Source of the DNA: Aeromicrobium phoceense | GTDB lineage: Bacteria; Actinomycetota; Actinomycetes; Propionibacteriales; Nocardioidaceae | NCBI RefSeq assembly: GCF_013868155.1 | Contig: NZ_JACEOG010000001.1 | Location: forward strand, 372,001-436,000 | Length of the DNA stretch: 64,000 nt | Reading direction: 5' to 3' | Part shown: one piece after another, positions 7,224 to 13,884 of the stretch | How positions within the stretch are numbered: position 1 is the stretch's first letter | Layout of the letters: every line of letters begins with the position of its first letter | Made by a program: the position numbers and the translations under genes | The notes under the pieces: generated by a model | Told to the model about the DNA's origin: nothing | What the model saw: only the letters and a program-made list of their open reading frames with translations | Databases searched by the model: none

Positions 7224-9079
7224 CAGAAGTCCTTGTCGGCGGTGCCGGATTCGGTGACGTTGGCGGTGGAGGAGCGGATGCCCGAGAGGTCGGTGGCCGC
7301 GTTGCTCGGGGTCCACACCATCGCGGCGGCGGTGGTGTTCGTCCGTAGGTCGCTCGCCTTGCCACTGGCGAAGGTGCCCAGCTTCAGCGTCACGACCGTG
7401 CGCTCCAGGCCGTTCACCGTCGTGGTGTTGGCGGTCATCGTCGCGTTGAGGCTCACGGTGCGCAGCAGGCGGACGTAGTCGCCCTTGAGGTTGACCGAGC
7501 CCAGGCCCAGCACGGTGCTGCCGTTGAGGACGTCGAGCGTGTCGCCCTTGCTGCCGCGGAGCAGCGCCGGCAGGTTGCCGTCGCGGAGCCGGACCTGCAC
7601 GTTCGTGGCCGACCCGTTCCAGCCCGCCATGACCGAGGCCGGGTTGACCTGCGCGGTGTACGTGAAGGTGATCGTGTCGTTCGCACCCGGCAGGCCGGCG
7701 GTGCTGCCCGAGCCGTTGGTGGTCTGGACGTCGGCTCCCGCGAGGGGGCTGTTGTCCACCGGCACCGTCTCGAGAGCGGAGATCGTCGTCCGTCCGGAGC
7801 CGTCGAGCAGGACTGCGCGCAGGTCGTACACGGCGCTGGCGACCTTCGTGGTGTCCCACGAGCAGGTGTAGGGCGACGTGGTGTCGGTGCAGACATCGGT
7901 CCAGGTGGAGCCGCCGGTCGGGGCGTACTGGATCCGCACCGAGGTGACGCCGGCGGTGGAGCTGGCGACGGCGGTGAGCGTGGCCGTGCGGCTCAGCAGC
8001 GCGCCGGGGTCGTCGAGCGACACCGAGGACACCGTGTTGTCGACGACGCGGTTCGCCACGGCGGCCGAGGTCGTCGTGTTGCCGGCCTCGTCGGTGGCGA
8101 CCGCGCGGAACGAGTAGGTGCCGCTCGTCAGCGCAGTGGTGGCGACGCGGCAGGACCACGGCTCGGCCTCGATCGTGCACAGCGACTTCCACGTGGTGGT
8201 GCCGGAAGCCGCGTACTGGAGCTCGACGGTGGCGACGCCGGAGTGGGCGTCGGCGGCCGTCGCGGCGAAGGTGCGCGTGCCGCTCAGCGGCGTGCCGGGG
8301 TCGGTCATCGTGACGGTCGGGGCGACGTTGTCGACGGTGACGTCGGTGACGACCTCCGACGTGGTGGTGGTCGAGCCGGCCGTGAGCTGGGCGCGGAACT
8401 CGTAGTCACCGGACGCGACGGCGGCCGAGTTCCACGAGCACGTGTAGGGAGAGACGAGGTTCGAGCAGGCGGTCGACCAAGTGGAGGCGCCCACCAGTCG
8501 GTACTGCAGGCGCACCGTGTGGCTGAGCGTGCCCGTGTTGAAGACGCCCGCCGAGAGCTGCACCGTGCCGCGGACCGTGTCGCCCGGGTCGTTCATCACG
8601 ACGAGCAGCTTGTTCGCGACGGCCGTGCGGACGGAGTCGGACGTGGTCTCGTACCCGGCGAGGTCGGTCGCGCGGGCCCGGAGGTCGTAGCGGCCGTCGG
8701 CGAGTGCGGTGGTGGTCCACGCGCAGGAGTACGGGGCGGTCGCGTCGGTGCACAGCGCGGTCCAGGTGCCGGATCCGGCGGGGCTGTACTCGACCGTGAC
8801 GTCCTTGACGCCGAGCCCGGAGTCGGAGGCCTGCGCCTCGATCGTCACCGCGCCCTGGACCGCCGTGCCGGGGGACGTCACGGCGACGGTCGGAGGCGTC
8901 CAGTCCGCGGCGGCGCGCACGGTGGCGGTGCCCTGCGTGGTGGAGGTGAAGGTCGCGGACGAGAAGCCCGGGGAGATGAAGGCGGCCACCGCGAGCAGGG
9001 CCAGAACGGCCAGCAGGGTCAGGGAACGACGCGCGGAGTCGATGCGCACGGGTCCACCTGCCTTCTGGTTCCGGTTCAT
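7223..9079 (-). CDS. Secreted surface protein with four Ig-like repeats
   Basis: A 618-residue exported protein. Residues about 17-58 form a signal region with a hydrophobic helix followed by SSATFTSTTQGTATV, the pattern of SipW-dependent signal peptides. Four Ig-like repeats of about 96 residues follow (about 60-440). Each has a Cys pair spaced C-x8-C at 110/119, 205/214, 301/310 and 397/406, next to Y(T/S)C(S/A)W-type sequence, suggesting one disulfide per repeat. A distinct C-terminal domain of about 170 residues follows, with no LPXTG or membrane anchor. ATG 9079 lies 7 nt after TAGCGT (leaderless). A longer GTG/ATG start would run into the promoter array. It probably works as an adhesin or fibre-associated protein. 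Confidence 0.9.
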   Translation of the reverse strand: MNRNQKAGGPVRIDSARRSLTLLAVLALLAVAAFISPGFSSATFTSTTQGTATVRAAADWTPPTVAVTSPGTAVQGAVTIEAQASDSGLGVKDVTVEYSPAGSGTWTALCTDATAPYSCAWTTTALADGRYDLRARATDLAGYETTSDSVRTAVANKLLVVMNDPGDTVRGTVQLSAGVFNTGTLSHTVRLQYRLVGASTWSTACSNLVSPYTCSWNSAAVASGDYEFRAQLTAGSTTTTSEVVTDVTVDNVAPTVTMTDPGTPLSGTRTFAATAADAHSGVATVELQYAASGTTTWKSLCTIEAEPWSCRVATTALTSGTYSFRAVATDEAGNTTTSAAVANRVVDNTVSSVSLDDPGALLSRTATLTAVASSTAGVTSVRIQYAPTGGSTWTDVCTDTTSPYTCSWDTTKVASAVYDLRAVLLDGSGRTTISALETVPVDNSPLAGADVQTTNGSGSTAGLPGANDTITFTYTAQVNPASVMAGWNGSATNVQVRLRDGNLPALLRGSKGDTLDVLNGSTVLGLGSVNLKGDYVRLLRTVSLNATMTANTTTVNGLERTVVTLKLGTFASGKASDLRTNTTAAAMVWTPSNAATDLSGIRSSTANVTESGTADKDF

Positions 9080-9085
9080 GGGGTC

Positions 9086-9141
9086 AACGCTACGGAGCAG
9101 CGCTCCACGGGCGATCCACACGAGATCCTCGGGAGTTCCAC
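9086..9141 (-). promoter_or_regulatory. GTGGA-array promoter of the Ig-repeat gene
   Basis: On the minus strand, GTGGA boxes lie at 9137-9141, 9126-9130 (GAGGA, one mismatch), 9115-9119 and 9104-9108, each exactly 11 bp apart, then 7 bp, then TCCGTAGCGTT (9086-9096). The last element holds a TAGCGT -10 hexamer that ends 7 nt before the ATG, implying a leaderless mRNA. Box spacing, distance and 11-mer are the same as in the TasA-like promoter. Direct repeats with an 11-bp period are typical of OmpR-family sites. Confidence 0.8.
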
Positions 9142-9167
9142 ACTTCGCTGCAGGGCGCGGTGACGAC

Positions 9168-9806
9168 TCAGGTGAGCGCGTGGCGGCCGACGACGGCCAC
9201 GGGGATGGCCCGAGCGCCGGCCTTCTTCGCCGGGGCGCCGGCGGTGGGGGTCAGCGGCGCGGGGGCGTCGTCGTCCTCGGGGCGACGCAGGGCGCGGCCG
9301 AGATCGACCAGGGCGATCAGCGCGATGAGCCCGGCCGGCACGCCGGTGACGAGCATCCGGGTCTCGCGGTCGGCCAGGGCCATGAAGGCGTACCCGACGT
9401 ACGGGACGGTCTGCTCCACGACCGGCTGGGTGCCCGAGAGGAGGCTGAACTCCCACGGGTCGGGGTCGGGATTGGCGTCGCCCTGGGTCGTGAAGAGGCG
9501 GGCGCCGCTCTCGCCGGGCTCGATCTGCGTGATGCGGTGCGTCACGAGCGTCGAGACGCCGCTGTCCGCCGGGGGGAGGTAGGTGATGACGTCGCCGACG
9601 GCGAGGTCGGCCACGGGCACGGGGCGCTCGAAGGCGATCGAGCCCTTCTCGAACGTGCCGGACATCGAGCCGCCCGTGATGACGTAACGCTCGAAGCCGA
9701 ACAGGCTGGGGGCGATGTAGGCCACGCTGGCGACGGTGACGACGAGCAGGAGCAGCGTCGTGACGCCACGGCCGAGCAGGCGGGCTGCTCGCGTGAGGTG
9801 CTTCAT
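9168..9806 (-). CDS. sipW: Signal peptidase I, SipW/ER type
   Basis: Membrane serine protease that removes signal peptides. The 212-residue protein has an N-terminal helix (about 14-34), then GGSMSGTFEKGS with the catalytic Ser and LVTHRI, where His replaces the Lys of ordinary bacterial signal peptidases, as in SipW and the eukaryotic ER enzyme. TTQGDANPDPDP is the third conserved block. A second helix lies at about 150-168, followed by a Pro/Ala-rich cytoplasmic tail. It sits between the two genes whose products carry SipW-type signal regions, so these are its likely substrates (inference). The start is ATG 9806, 107 nt after the TasA-like gene. Confidence 0.93.
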   Translation of the reverse strand: MKHLTRAARLLGRGVTTLLLLVVTVASVAYIAPSLFGFERYVITGGSMSGTFEKGSIAFERPVPVADLAVGDVITYLPPADSGVSTLVTHRITQIEPGESGARLFTTQGDANPDPDPWEFSLLSGTQPVVEQTVPYVGYAFMALADRETRMLVTGVPAGLIALIALVDLGRALRRPEDDDAPAPLTPTAGAPAKKAGARAIPVAVVGRHALT

Positions 9807-9853
9807 CTGGGACTCCTTCGTCGATCGGTTCTGGTGGGTCGGTGTGCTCCGGG

Positions 9854-9896
9854 CTGGGTGGCAGGGCGCCCGAACGACGCCCTGCCGTCAACCCAG
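9854..9896 (-). terminator. Hairpin between the TasA-like gene and sipW
   Basis: GGCAGGGCG (9860-9868) pairs perfectly with CGCCCTGCC (9878-9886) around a 9-nt loop. Outer arms CTGGGT (9854-9859) and ACCCAG (9891-9896) extend the stem past a 4-nt bulge. No long T-tract follows. It probably acts as a partial terminator or mRNA 3'-end stabiliser, giving more fibre protein than peptidase from one transcript. Confidence 0.6.
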
Positions 9897-9913
9897 TTCC
9901 CCGGAGCGGGGCG

Positions 9914-10450
9914 TCACTGGTTGGTGGTGGTCCCGTCCAGCTGGACGGCGTCCCACGTGTACGTGGCGGTCGCGGCCTTGCCCTGCTGCGTGTTGGACGC
10001 GGCCTGGTCGAGGGTGACCGTGAAGGTGTAGTCGTTCGCCTCGCCGGCGGCCCACGTGCCGAGCGTGTTCTTGGTGCCGTCGGCCAGGCCGCCGAAGGTG
10101 CCCGAGTAGACGGTCGTGTTCTTCGTCGTGTTCTTGATGACGAGCTTGAGGTTCTCGCCGTCGAAGCCGTTGGTGGAGGCGACCTCGGTCAGCGAGAAGT
10201 TCGCGGGCAGCGTGCCGGTGTTGGTCAGCTTGAGCGAGCCGTTGAGGACGTCGCCCGGCTTGAGGTTGTCGAGGTTGAAGACCGCCTGGCCGGCCTTGGA
10301 GTTGCTCTGCGTCAGCGTGCCGGAGGTGGCGGCGCTGATGGTGTTGCCTGTGGTCGAGCTGAAGGTCGCACCCGAGCCCACGGCGATGACGCCGGCGGCC
10401 AGCAGCGTGGCGAGGGGGACGAGGACCTTGGTGGAACGGCTGGTGCGCAT
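9914..10450 (-). CDS. TasA/camelysin-like secreted fibre protein
   Basis: A 178-residue exported protein of the TasA/camelysin (M73) family, whose Bacillus members form amyloid-like matrix fibres after SipW processing. The signal region is a helix at about 9-27 followed by GSGATFSSTTGNTISAATSG. The mature part contains FNLDNLKPGDVLNGSLKLTNTGTLPANF, which matches the NLxPGD strand of TasA. No Cys occurs in the mature part. ATG 10450 has a GGAGAAG ribosome site and a 60-nt leader from TAGCGT. It is the first gene of the locus. The fibre role is inferred from the family; no protease function is expected. Confidence 0.88.
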   Translation of the reverse strand: MRTSRSTKVLVPLATLLAAGVIAVGSGATFSSTTGNTISAATSGTLTQSNSKAGQAVFNLDNLKPGDVLNGSLKLTNTGTLPANFSLTEVASTNGFDGENLKLVIKNTTKNTTVYSGTFGGLADGTKNTLGTWAAGEANDYTFTVTLDQAASNTQQGKAATATYTWDAVQLDGTTTNQ

Positions 10451-10510
10451 GTGCTTCTCCTGTGTTCGGGTGCCGGCCGCGCTCTGCGGCCTGGCTGGGT
10501 TGACAAGAAG

Positions 10511-10607
10511 AACGCTACGGAGGCCAGATCCACACGATGTCCACGTGGAATCCACCGCCGGTCCCCACTTCGGCACCGTTTGTCCACCGCTGCGCCACCA
10601 GGTCCAC
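10511..10607 (-). promoter_or_regulatory. GTGGA-array promoter of the TasA-like gene
   Basis: On the minus strand GTGGA occurs at 10551-10555, 10540-10544 and 10529-10533, exactly 11 bp apart, with a one-mismatch copy (GGGGA) in phase at 10562-10566. After 7 bp comes TCCGTAGCGTT (10511-10521), the same 11-mer as at the Ig-repeat promoter. Further copies lie at 10583-10587 and 10603-10607, with GTGGC at 10594-10598. TAGCGT is the likely -10, leaving a leader of about 60 nt. The array would be bound by an activator overlapping the -35 region. Confidence 0.8.
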
Positions 10608-10618
10608 ACGCATGACGA

Positions 10619-10648
10619 AGGGCCCCGGGAGATCACTCCCGGGGCCCT
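10619..10648 (-). terminator. Strong hairpin terminator after the sulfur operon
   Basis: AGGGCCCCGGGAG (10619-10631) pairs perfectly over 13 bp with CTCCCGGGGCCCT (10636-10648) around an ATCA loop. It lies 14 nt past the DUF1416 stop on the minus strand and separates the sulfur operon from the TasA-like promoter array. Confidence 0.85.
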
Positions 10649-10662
10649 ACGGTGCTGCTGGG

Positions 10663-10959
10663 TCAGATGGCGACGGCCACGTCCGCGACCGAGCCCTTGG
10701 CGGCGACCACCTGCGAGTCGACCACCTCCGCGCGCGGCGCCAGCGTGCGCAGCGTCCAGGTGCCGGGCGCGGCGAAGAACCGGAACTGGCCCGTCGCCGA
10801 CGTCGGCACCTCGGCGGTGAACTCACCGTTGCGGTCGAGCAGGCGCACGTAGGCGTTGCCCACCGGCTGCTCGTCGCGCAGCACGACTCCCTGGATCACG
10901 GCCTGGTTCGTCACGTCGACGCCCTCGAGGCTCGGTCCGCCCTTGATCGCTCCGCACAT
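10663..10959 (-). CDS. DUF1416 domain protein
   Basis: A 98-residue protein of the DUF1416 family, which is found directly after SseA-type sulfurtransferases in actinobacteria. It begins MCGAIKGGPSLEGVD, with a conserved Cys at position 2 that could carry sulfur, followed by a beta-rich region resembling a carboxypeptidase-regulatory fold (VIQGVVLRDEQPVGNAYVRL). It starts 2 nt after the sseA stop. A role as sulfur acceptor or partner of SseA is inference. Confidence 0.9.
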   Translation of the reverse strand: MCGAIKGGPSLEGVDVTNQAVIQGVVLRDEQPVGNAYVRLLDRNGEFTAEVPTSATGQFRFFAAPGTWTLRTLAPRAEVVDSQVVAAKGSVADVAVAI

Positions 10960-10961
10960 GG

Positions 10962-11810
10962 TCAGGCCTTTCCGGGCTCGTCGCCGAGGGCGACCGGCAC
11001 GCCGCGCAGCGAGCCGTACTCGCTCCACGAGCCGTCGTAGTTCTTGACGTTGGGGTAGCCGAGGATCTCGCTCAGCACGAACCACGTGTGCGAGCTGCGC
11101 TCGCCGATGCGGCAGTACGCGATGGTGTCCTTGCCCTCGTCGAGGCCGGCGCCTGCGTACAGCGCCGAGAGCTCCTCGTCCTTGCGGAACGTGCCGTCGT
11201 CGTTCGCGGCCTTGCTCCACGGCACGTTGCCGGCGGTGGGGATGTGGCCACCGATCTGCGCGGCCTCCTGGGGCAGGTGCGCCGGGGCGAGCAGGCGACC
11301 GGCGAACTCGTCGGGGCTGCGCACGTCGATGAGGTTCTTGGTGCCGATGGCCTCGACGACCTCCTCGCGGTAGGCGCGGATGTCCTCGTTGGGCTCCTGC
11401 GCCGTGTAGGTGGTGGCCGGGCGCGTGGTGACCTCGTCGGTCAGCTCACGGCTGTCGAGCTCCCACTTCTTGCGGCCGCCGTCGAGCAGGCGCAGGTCGG
11501 TGTGGCCGTAGTACTTGAGGTACCAGTAGGCGTAGGCCGCGAACCAGTTGTTGTTGCCGCCGTAGAAGACGACCGTGTCGTCGTTCGACACGCCCTTCTC
11601 GCTCAGCAGGGCCTCGAGGCGGTCCTTGCTGATGAAGTCGTGGCGGACGCCGTCCTGCAGGTCCTTCTTCCAGTCCAGCTTGATGGCGCCGGGGATGTGG
11701 CCCTTGTCGTAGGCCTCGACGTCCTCGTCGACCTCGATGAGGACGACGTTCTCGTCGTTCAGGTGTTCCTCGACCCAGTCGGCGGTGACGAGTGCGGTCT
11801 CGCGGCTCAT
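10962..11810 (-). CDS. sseA: Thiosulfate/3-mercaptopyruvate sulfurtransferase
   Basis: Rhodanese-family enzyme that transfers sulfane sulfur from thiosulfate or 3-mercaptopyruvate through a Cys persulfide. The 282 residues form two rhodanese domains. The N-terminal one is inactive (YGGNNNWFAAYAYW at the loop position), and the C-terminal one carries the active loop YCRIGERSS with Cys at about 233. The CRIGERS loop is typical of the actinobacterial CysA2/SseA group. It is the middle gene of DUF4395-sseA-DUF1416, behind a Cys-containing leader peptide, so expression probably responds to cysteine supply. Confidence 0.94.
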   Translation of the reverse strand: MSRETALVTADWVEEHLNDENVVLIEVDEDVEAYDKGHIPGAIKLDWKKDLQDGVRHDFISKDRLEALLSEKGVSNDDTVVFYGGNNNWFAAYAYWYLKYYGHTDLRLLDGGRKKWELDSRELTDEVTTRPATTYTAQEPNEDIRAYREEVVEAIGTKNLIDVRSPDEFAGRLLAPAHLPQEAAQIGGHIPTAGNVPWSKAANDDGTFRKDEELSALYAGAGLDEGKDTIAYCRIGERSSHTWFVLSEILGYPNVKNYDGSWSEYGSLRGVPVALGDEPGKA

Positions 11811-11862
11811 GGTGGTTCCTTTTCCTCTGCGGAGTGGTGGTTGCGACGTGCGGTTCAGGCGC

Positions 11863-12303
11863 TCATGCCAGTGGCCTGGCGAGGCGGCGGGTGGTCAGGT
11901 AGAGCTCGCAGCCCAGGCAGAAGCCCGTGGTGGCGTTGAGCAGGGCGGCGACGAGGGCGAAGCCCACGGCGACGAGGCCGACGGCGGTCAGGCCGGTCGC
12001 GAGGGCGACGAGGCCGATCAGGGTGAAGGCCAGGCCGACCGCCTGCGCGAAGCGCGGGGGGCGGGAGTCCTCGGTCCGGGCGGGAGACCCGATCCGCGGC
12101 CGGACGGCGGTGCGGAACAGCCACGCCCACGGCGACGCCGACAGCGACACGAACACCCCGAGCGCGAAGACGACGGCCTGGACGGCCAGCAGCGCCTCGC
12201 GCCACGGCGACGGCAGCACGAGCACCAGCGCCAGGACGGCGGCGGTGATCGCGGCGGTGAAGCGGAGCGCGCGCGGATCGACGACGGAGGTGTCGTGAGG
12301 CAT
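11863..12303 (-). CDS. DUF4395 membrane protein
   Basis: A 146-residue membrane protein of the DUF4395 family with four predicted helices, at about 15-35, 37-57, 90-108 and 110-128. A CxxC motif (GFCLGCELY) sits at the C-terminal end. In actinobacteria the family occurs next to thioredoxins and SseA and may handle thiols or sulfur at the membrane. ATG 12303 has a GGAG-type ribosome site. The gene is first in the sulfur operon, 50 nt after the leader peptide stop. Confidence 0.88.
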   Translation of the reverse strand: MPHDTSVVDPRALRFTAAITAAVLALVLVLPSPWREALLAVQAVVFALGVFVSLSASPWAWLFRTAVRPRIGSPARTEDSRPPRFAQAVGLAFTLIGLVALATGLTAVGLVAVGFALVAALLNATTGFCLGCELYLTTRRLARPLA

Positions 12304-12353
12304 GGAGGTTCTCCGAACAGGAGGGAGGGCTGACGAACGTACGGGCGGAGGTG

Positions 12354-12431
12354 TCAGCGCAGACGACACAGCGCCGAACGCGTGCGGCAGTTGTCCACTG
12401 CGCGGCGTCGGGTGAGGTGTGTCGTGAACAT
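12354..12431 (-). CDS. Cys-containing leader peptide (Ms5788A-like)
   Basis: A 25-codon ORF, reading MFTTHLTRRRAVDNCRTRSALCRLR. The RRRAVDxCRxxSALCR core matches the leader peptides found upstream of actinobacterial sulfur operons. ATG 12431 lies 6 nt after TACTGT (12438-12443), so the mRNA is leaderless, as for mycobacterial Cys leader ORFs that act as cysteine-responsive attenuators. The two Cys codons (15 and 22) lie in the last 11 codons, where stalled ribosomes could affect folding of the 50-nt stretch before DUF4395. Family match is from memory of the pattern; the attenuation role is inferred. Confidence 0.8.
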   Translation of the reverse strand: MFTTHLTRRRAVDNCRTRSALCRLR

Positions 12432-12512
12432 GCGCCCACAGTAGGCGGTAGGGCACACCCGACCTCCGCTGAATCTCATCCAGCGAGACGAACGTCCGTC
12501 AGATGAGACACC

Positions 12513-12866
12513 TCAGGCGAGGGCGCGGTCCAGCGCCACCAGCACCTGGTCGCGCGTCGGAGCTCCCGAGGCGCGCTCCACGATGCGGCCCGAGGCATCG
12601 AGCACCAGCACCGTGGGCGTTCGCAGCACGCCCACCCGACGGACGAGATCGAGCTCGGACTCCGCGTCGATCTCCACGGCGGAAATGCCCGGGACGAGCG
12701 CGGTCACCTGCCCCAGCACCTGCCGGGTGGCACGGCACGGGGCGCAGAAGGCACTGGAGAACTGGACCAGCGTGGCCCGCCCCCCCAGCGGCACGCCGAG
12801 GTCGTCGGGGCTCAGTCGCCCGTCCTCGTCGTCGCCCGACGATCCGGCGAACCGCCGTTCTTCCAC
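12513..12866 (-). CDS. Thioredoxin-family protein, anchor out of frame
   Basis: Thioredoxin-fold domain with the redox motif FCAPC in SSAFCAPCRATR and the cis-Pro block RTPTVLVLD, ending at 12513. The frame has no good start: GTG 12866 lacks a ribosome site. A well-placed GTG at 12931 with a GAGGAGGAG ribosome site opens another frame that encodes a membrane anchor and stops at 12812. Related actinobacterial proteins join an N-terminal helix to this domain, so a frameshift near 12840-12870 is likely (mutation, sequencing error or programmed slippage). It may handle thiol exchange for the sulfur operon. Confidence 0.8.
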   Translation of the reverse strand: MEERRFAGSSGDDEDGRLSPDDLGVPLGGRATLVQFSSAFCAPCRATRQVLGQVTALVPGISAVEIDAESELDLVRRVGVLRTPTVLVLDASGRIVERASGAPTRDQVLVALDRALA

Positions 12867-12931
12867 TGCATCGCGGCGGCCAGGACCACCGCCACGACGA
12901 CGGCCACCAGGAGCACCTCGACTCCGTCCAC
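12812..12931 (-). CDS. Short membrane-anchor ORF, probable 5' part of the thioredoxin gene
   Basis: A 39-codon ORF starting at GTG 12931, 4 nt after GAGGAGGAGAG. It encodes MDGVEVLLVAVVVAVVLAAAM, a clear membrane helix, then MQWKNGGSPDRRATTRTGD. After about residue 27 the sequence loses family likeness, while the overlapping frame gives RFAGSSGDDEDGRLSPDDLG, the expected continuation into the thioredoxin domain. It is either the separated anchor of a frameshifted gene or a tiny independent membrane protein. Confidence 0.6.
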   Translation of the reverse strand: MDGVEVLLVAVVVAVVLAAAMQWKNGGSPDRRATTRTGD

Positions 12932-12957
12932 CGGCTCTCCTCCTCGGTTCGTTCCCC

Positions 12958-13030
12958 GTGTGACATCGGTGTGACGTGGTTCTCACTGATGGAGCGCCGC
13001 TCGTCACAGCCCCGTGACATGAAGTATGGT
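12958..13030 (+). promoter_or_regulatory. glnR promoter with GTNAC direct repeats
   Basis: GTGAC occurs at 12960-12964 and 12971-12975, 11 bp apart, with CTCAC in phase at 12982-12986. A second pair, GTCAC (13003-13007) and GTGAC (13014-13018), is also 11 bp apart. TATGGT (13025-13030) is a likely -10. GTNAC-n6 repeats with an 11-bp period resemble GlnR (and MtrA) boxes, suggesting autoregulation. The site is seen; the regulator is inferred. Confidence 0.55.
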
Positions 13031-13102
13031 CGACGAGGCAATGAGGCTTCGATGAACACGGTGCGTTCGTCGGGGCCTCGACGTGTATAGGAGGCCAATC
13101 AC

Positions 13103-13858
13103 GTGTCCCACCTGTTGCTGCTGACCAAGAGCTCGCAGTCCTCGGTCGAGGTCCTGCCCTCGCTCGCGCTGCTCCCCCACCACGTCAAGATCCTGCCCGC
13201 GGAGGCCAGCGCCCTCATCGACGCGCCCCCGTGCGACGCCGTCCTGGTCGACGGCCGCCACGACCTGGCGCAGGTCCGCAGCCTCACCCGCGTGATCCGC
13301 ACGACCGGCATCGAGTGCCCGCTCGTGCTCATCCTCACCGAGGGCGGCCTCACCGTCGCCGCCGCCGACTGGGGCATGGACGACGTCATCCTCACCACCG
13401 CCGGTCCTGCCGAGCTGGAGGCCCGCCTGCGGCTGGCCATGGGCCGCGTCGCCGCCGACGGCGACAAGTCCGAGGACGACAGCCACATCATCAGCGCCAG
13501 CGGCCTCGTGGTCGACGACGTCACCTACACCGCCAAGCTCGACGGTCGCGTCCTGGACCTGACGTTCAAGGAGTTCGAGCTCCTCAAGTTCCTGGCCCAG
13601 CACCCGGGCCGCGTGTTCACCCGTCAGCAGCTGCTGCAGGAGGTGTGGGGCTACGACTACTTCGGCGGCACCCGCACCGTCGACGTCCACGTCCGCCGCC
13701 TGCGCGCCAAGCTGGGCCCCGAGAACGAGACGCTCATCGGCACCGTCCGCAACGTGGGCTACCGGTTCGTCTCACGCCGCGAGTCCGGCGAGGTCGCGGC
13801 CGAGCGCGCCGCCGAGCGCCAGGAGTCCGCGCGCCGTCAGGTCGCGGGCCGCGCCTGA
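13103..13858 (+). CDS. glnR: GlnR-type nitrogen response regulator
   Basis: Global nitrogen-metabolism regulator of actinobacteria, an OmpR-family protein that acts without a dedicated kinase. The 251 residues begin [20 protein letters not shown], close to Streptomyces GlnR. The atypical receiver domain keeps Asp50 (AVLVDGRHD) but lacks the usual acidic cluster. The winged-helix domain runs from [19 protein letters not shown] to VRNVGYRFV and contains the recognition block [18 protein letters not shown]. The Ala/Arg/Glu-rich tail is family-typical. GTG 13103 follows AGGAGG at 13089-13094. It is convergent with the PMM-like gene 26 nt away. Confidence 0.95.
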   Translation: MSHLLLLTKSSQSSVEVLPSLALLPHHVKILPAEASALIDAPPCDAVLVDGRHDLAQVRSLTRVIRTTGIECPLVLILTEGGLTVAAADWGMDDVILTTAGPAELEARLRLAMGRVAADGDKSEDDSHIISASGLVVDDVTYTAKLDGRVLDLTFKEFELLKFLAQHPGRVFTRQQLLQEVWGYDYFGGTRTVDVHVRRLRAKLGPENETLIGTVRNVGYRFVSRRESGEVAAERAAERQESARRQVAGRA

Positions 13859-13884
13859 TCCGCGCCCCGGCGAGTGAGCGTGGC

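Noticed and set aside
9914-10450. Reading the TasA/camelysin-like protein as a metalloprotease (M73)
   Set aside because: No HExxH or other metal-protease motif is present. The sequence fits the fibre-forming TasA branch of the family.
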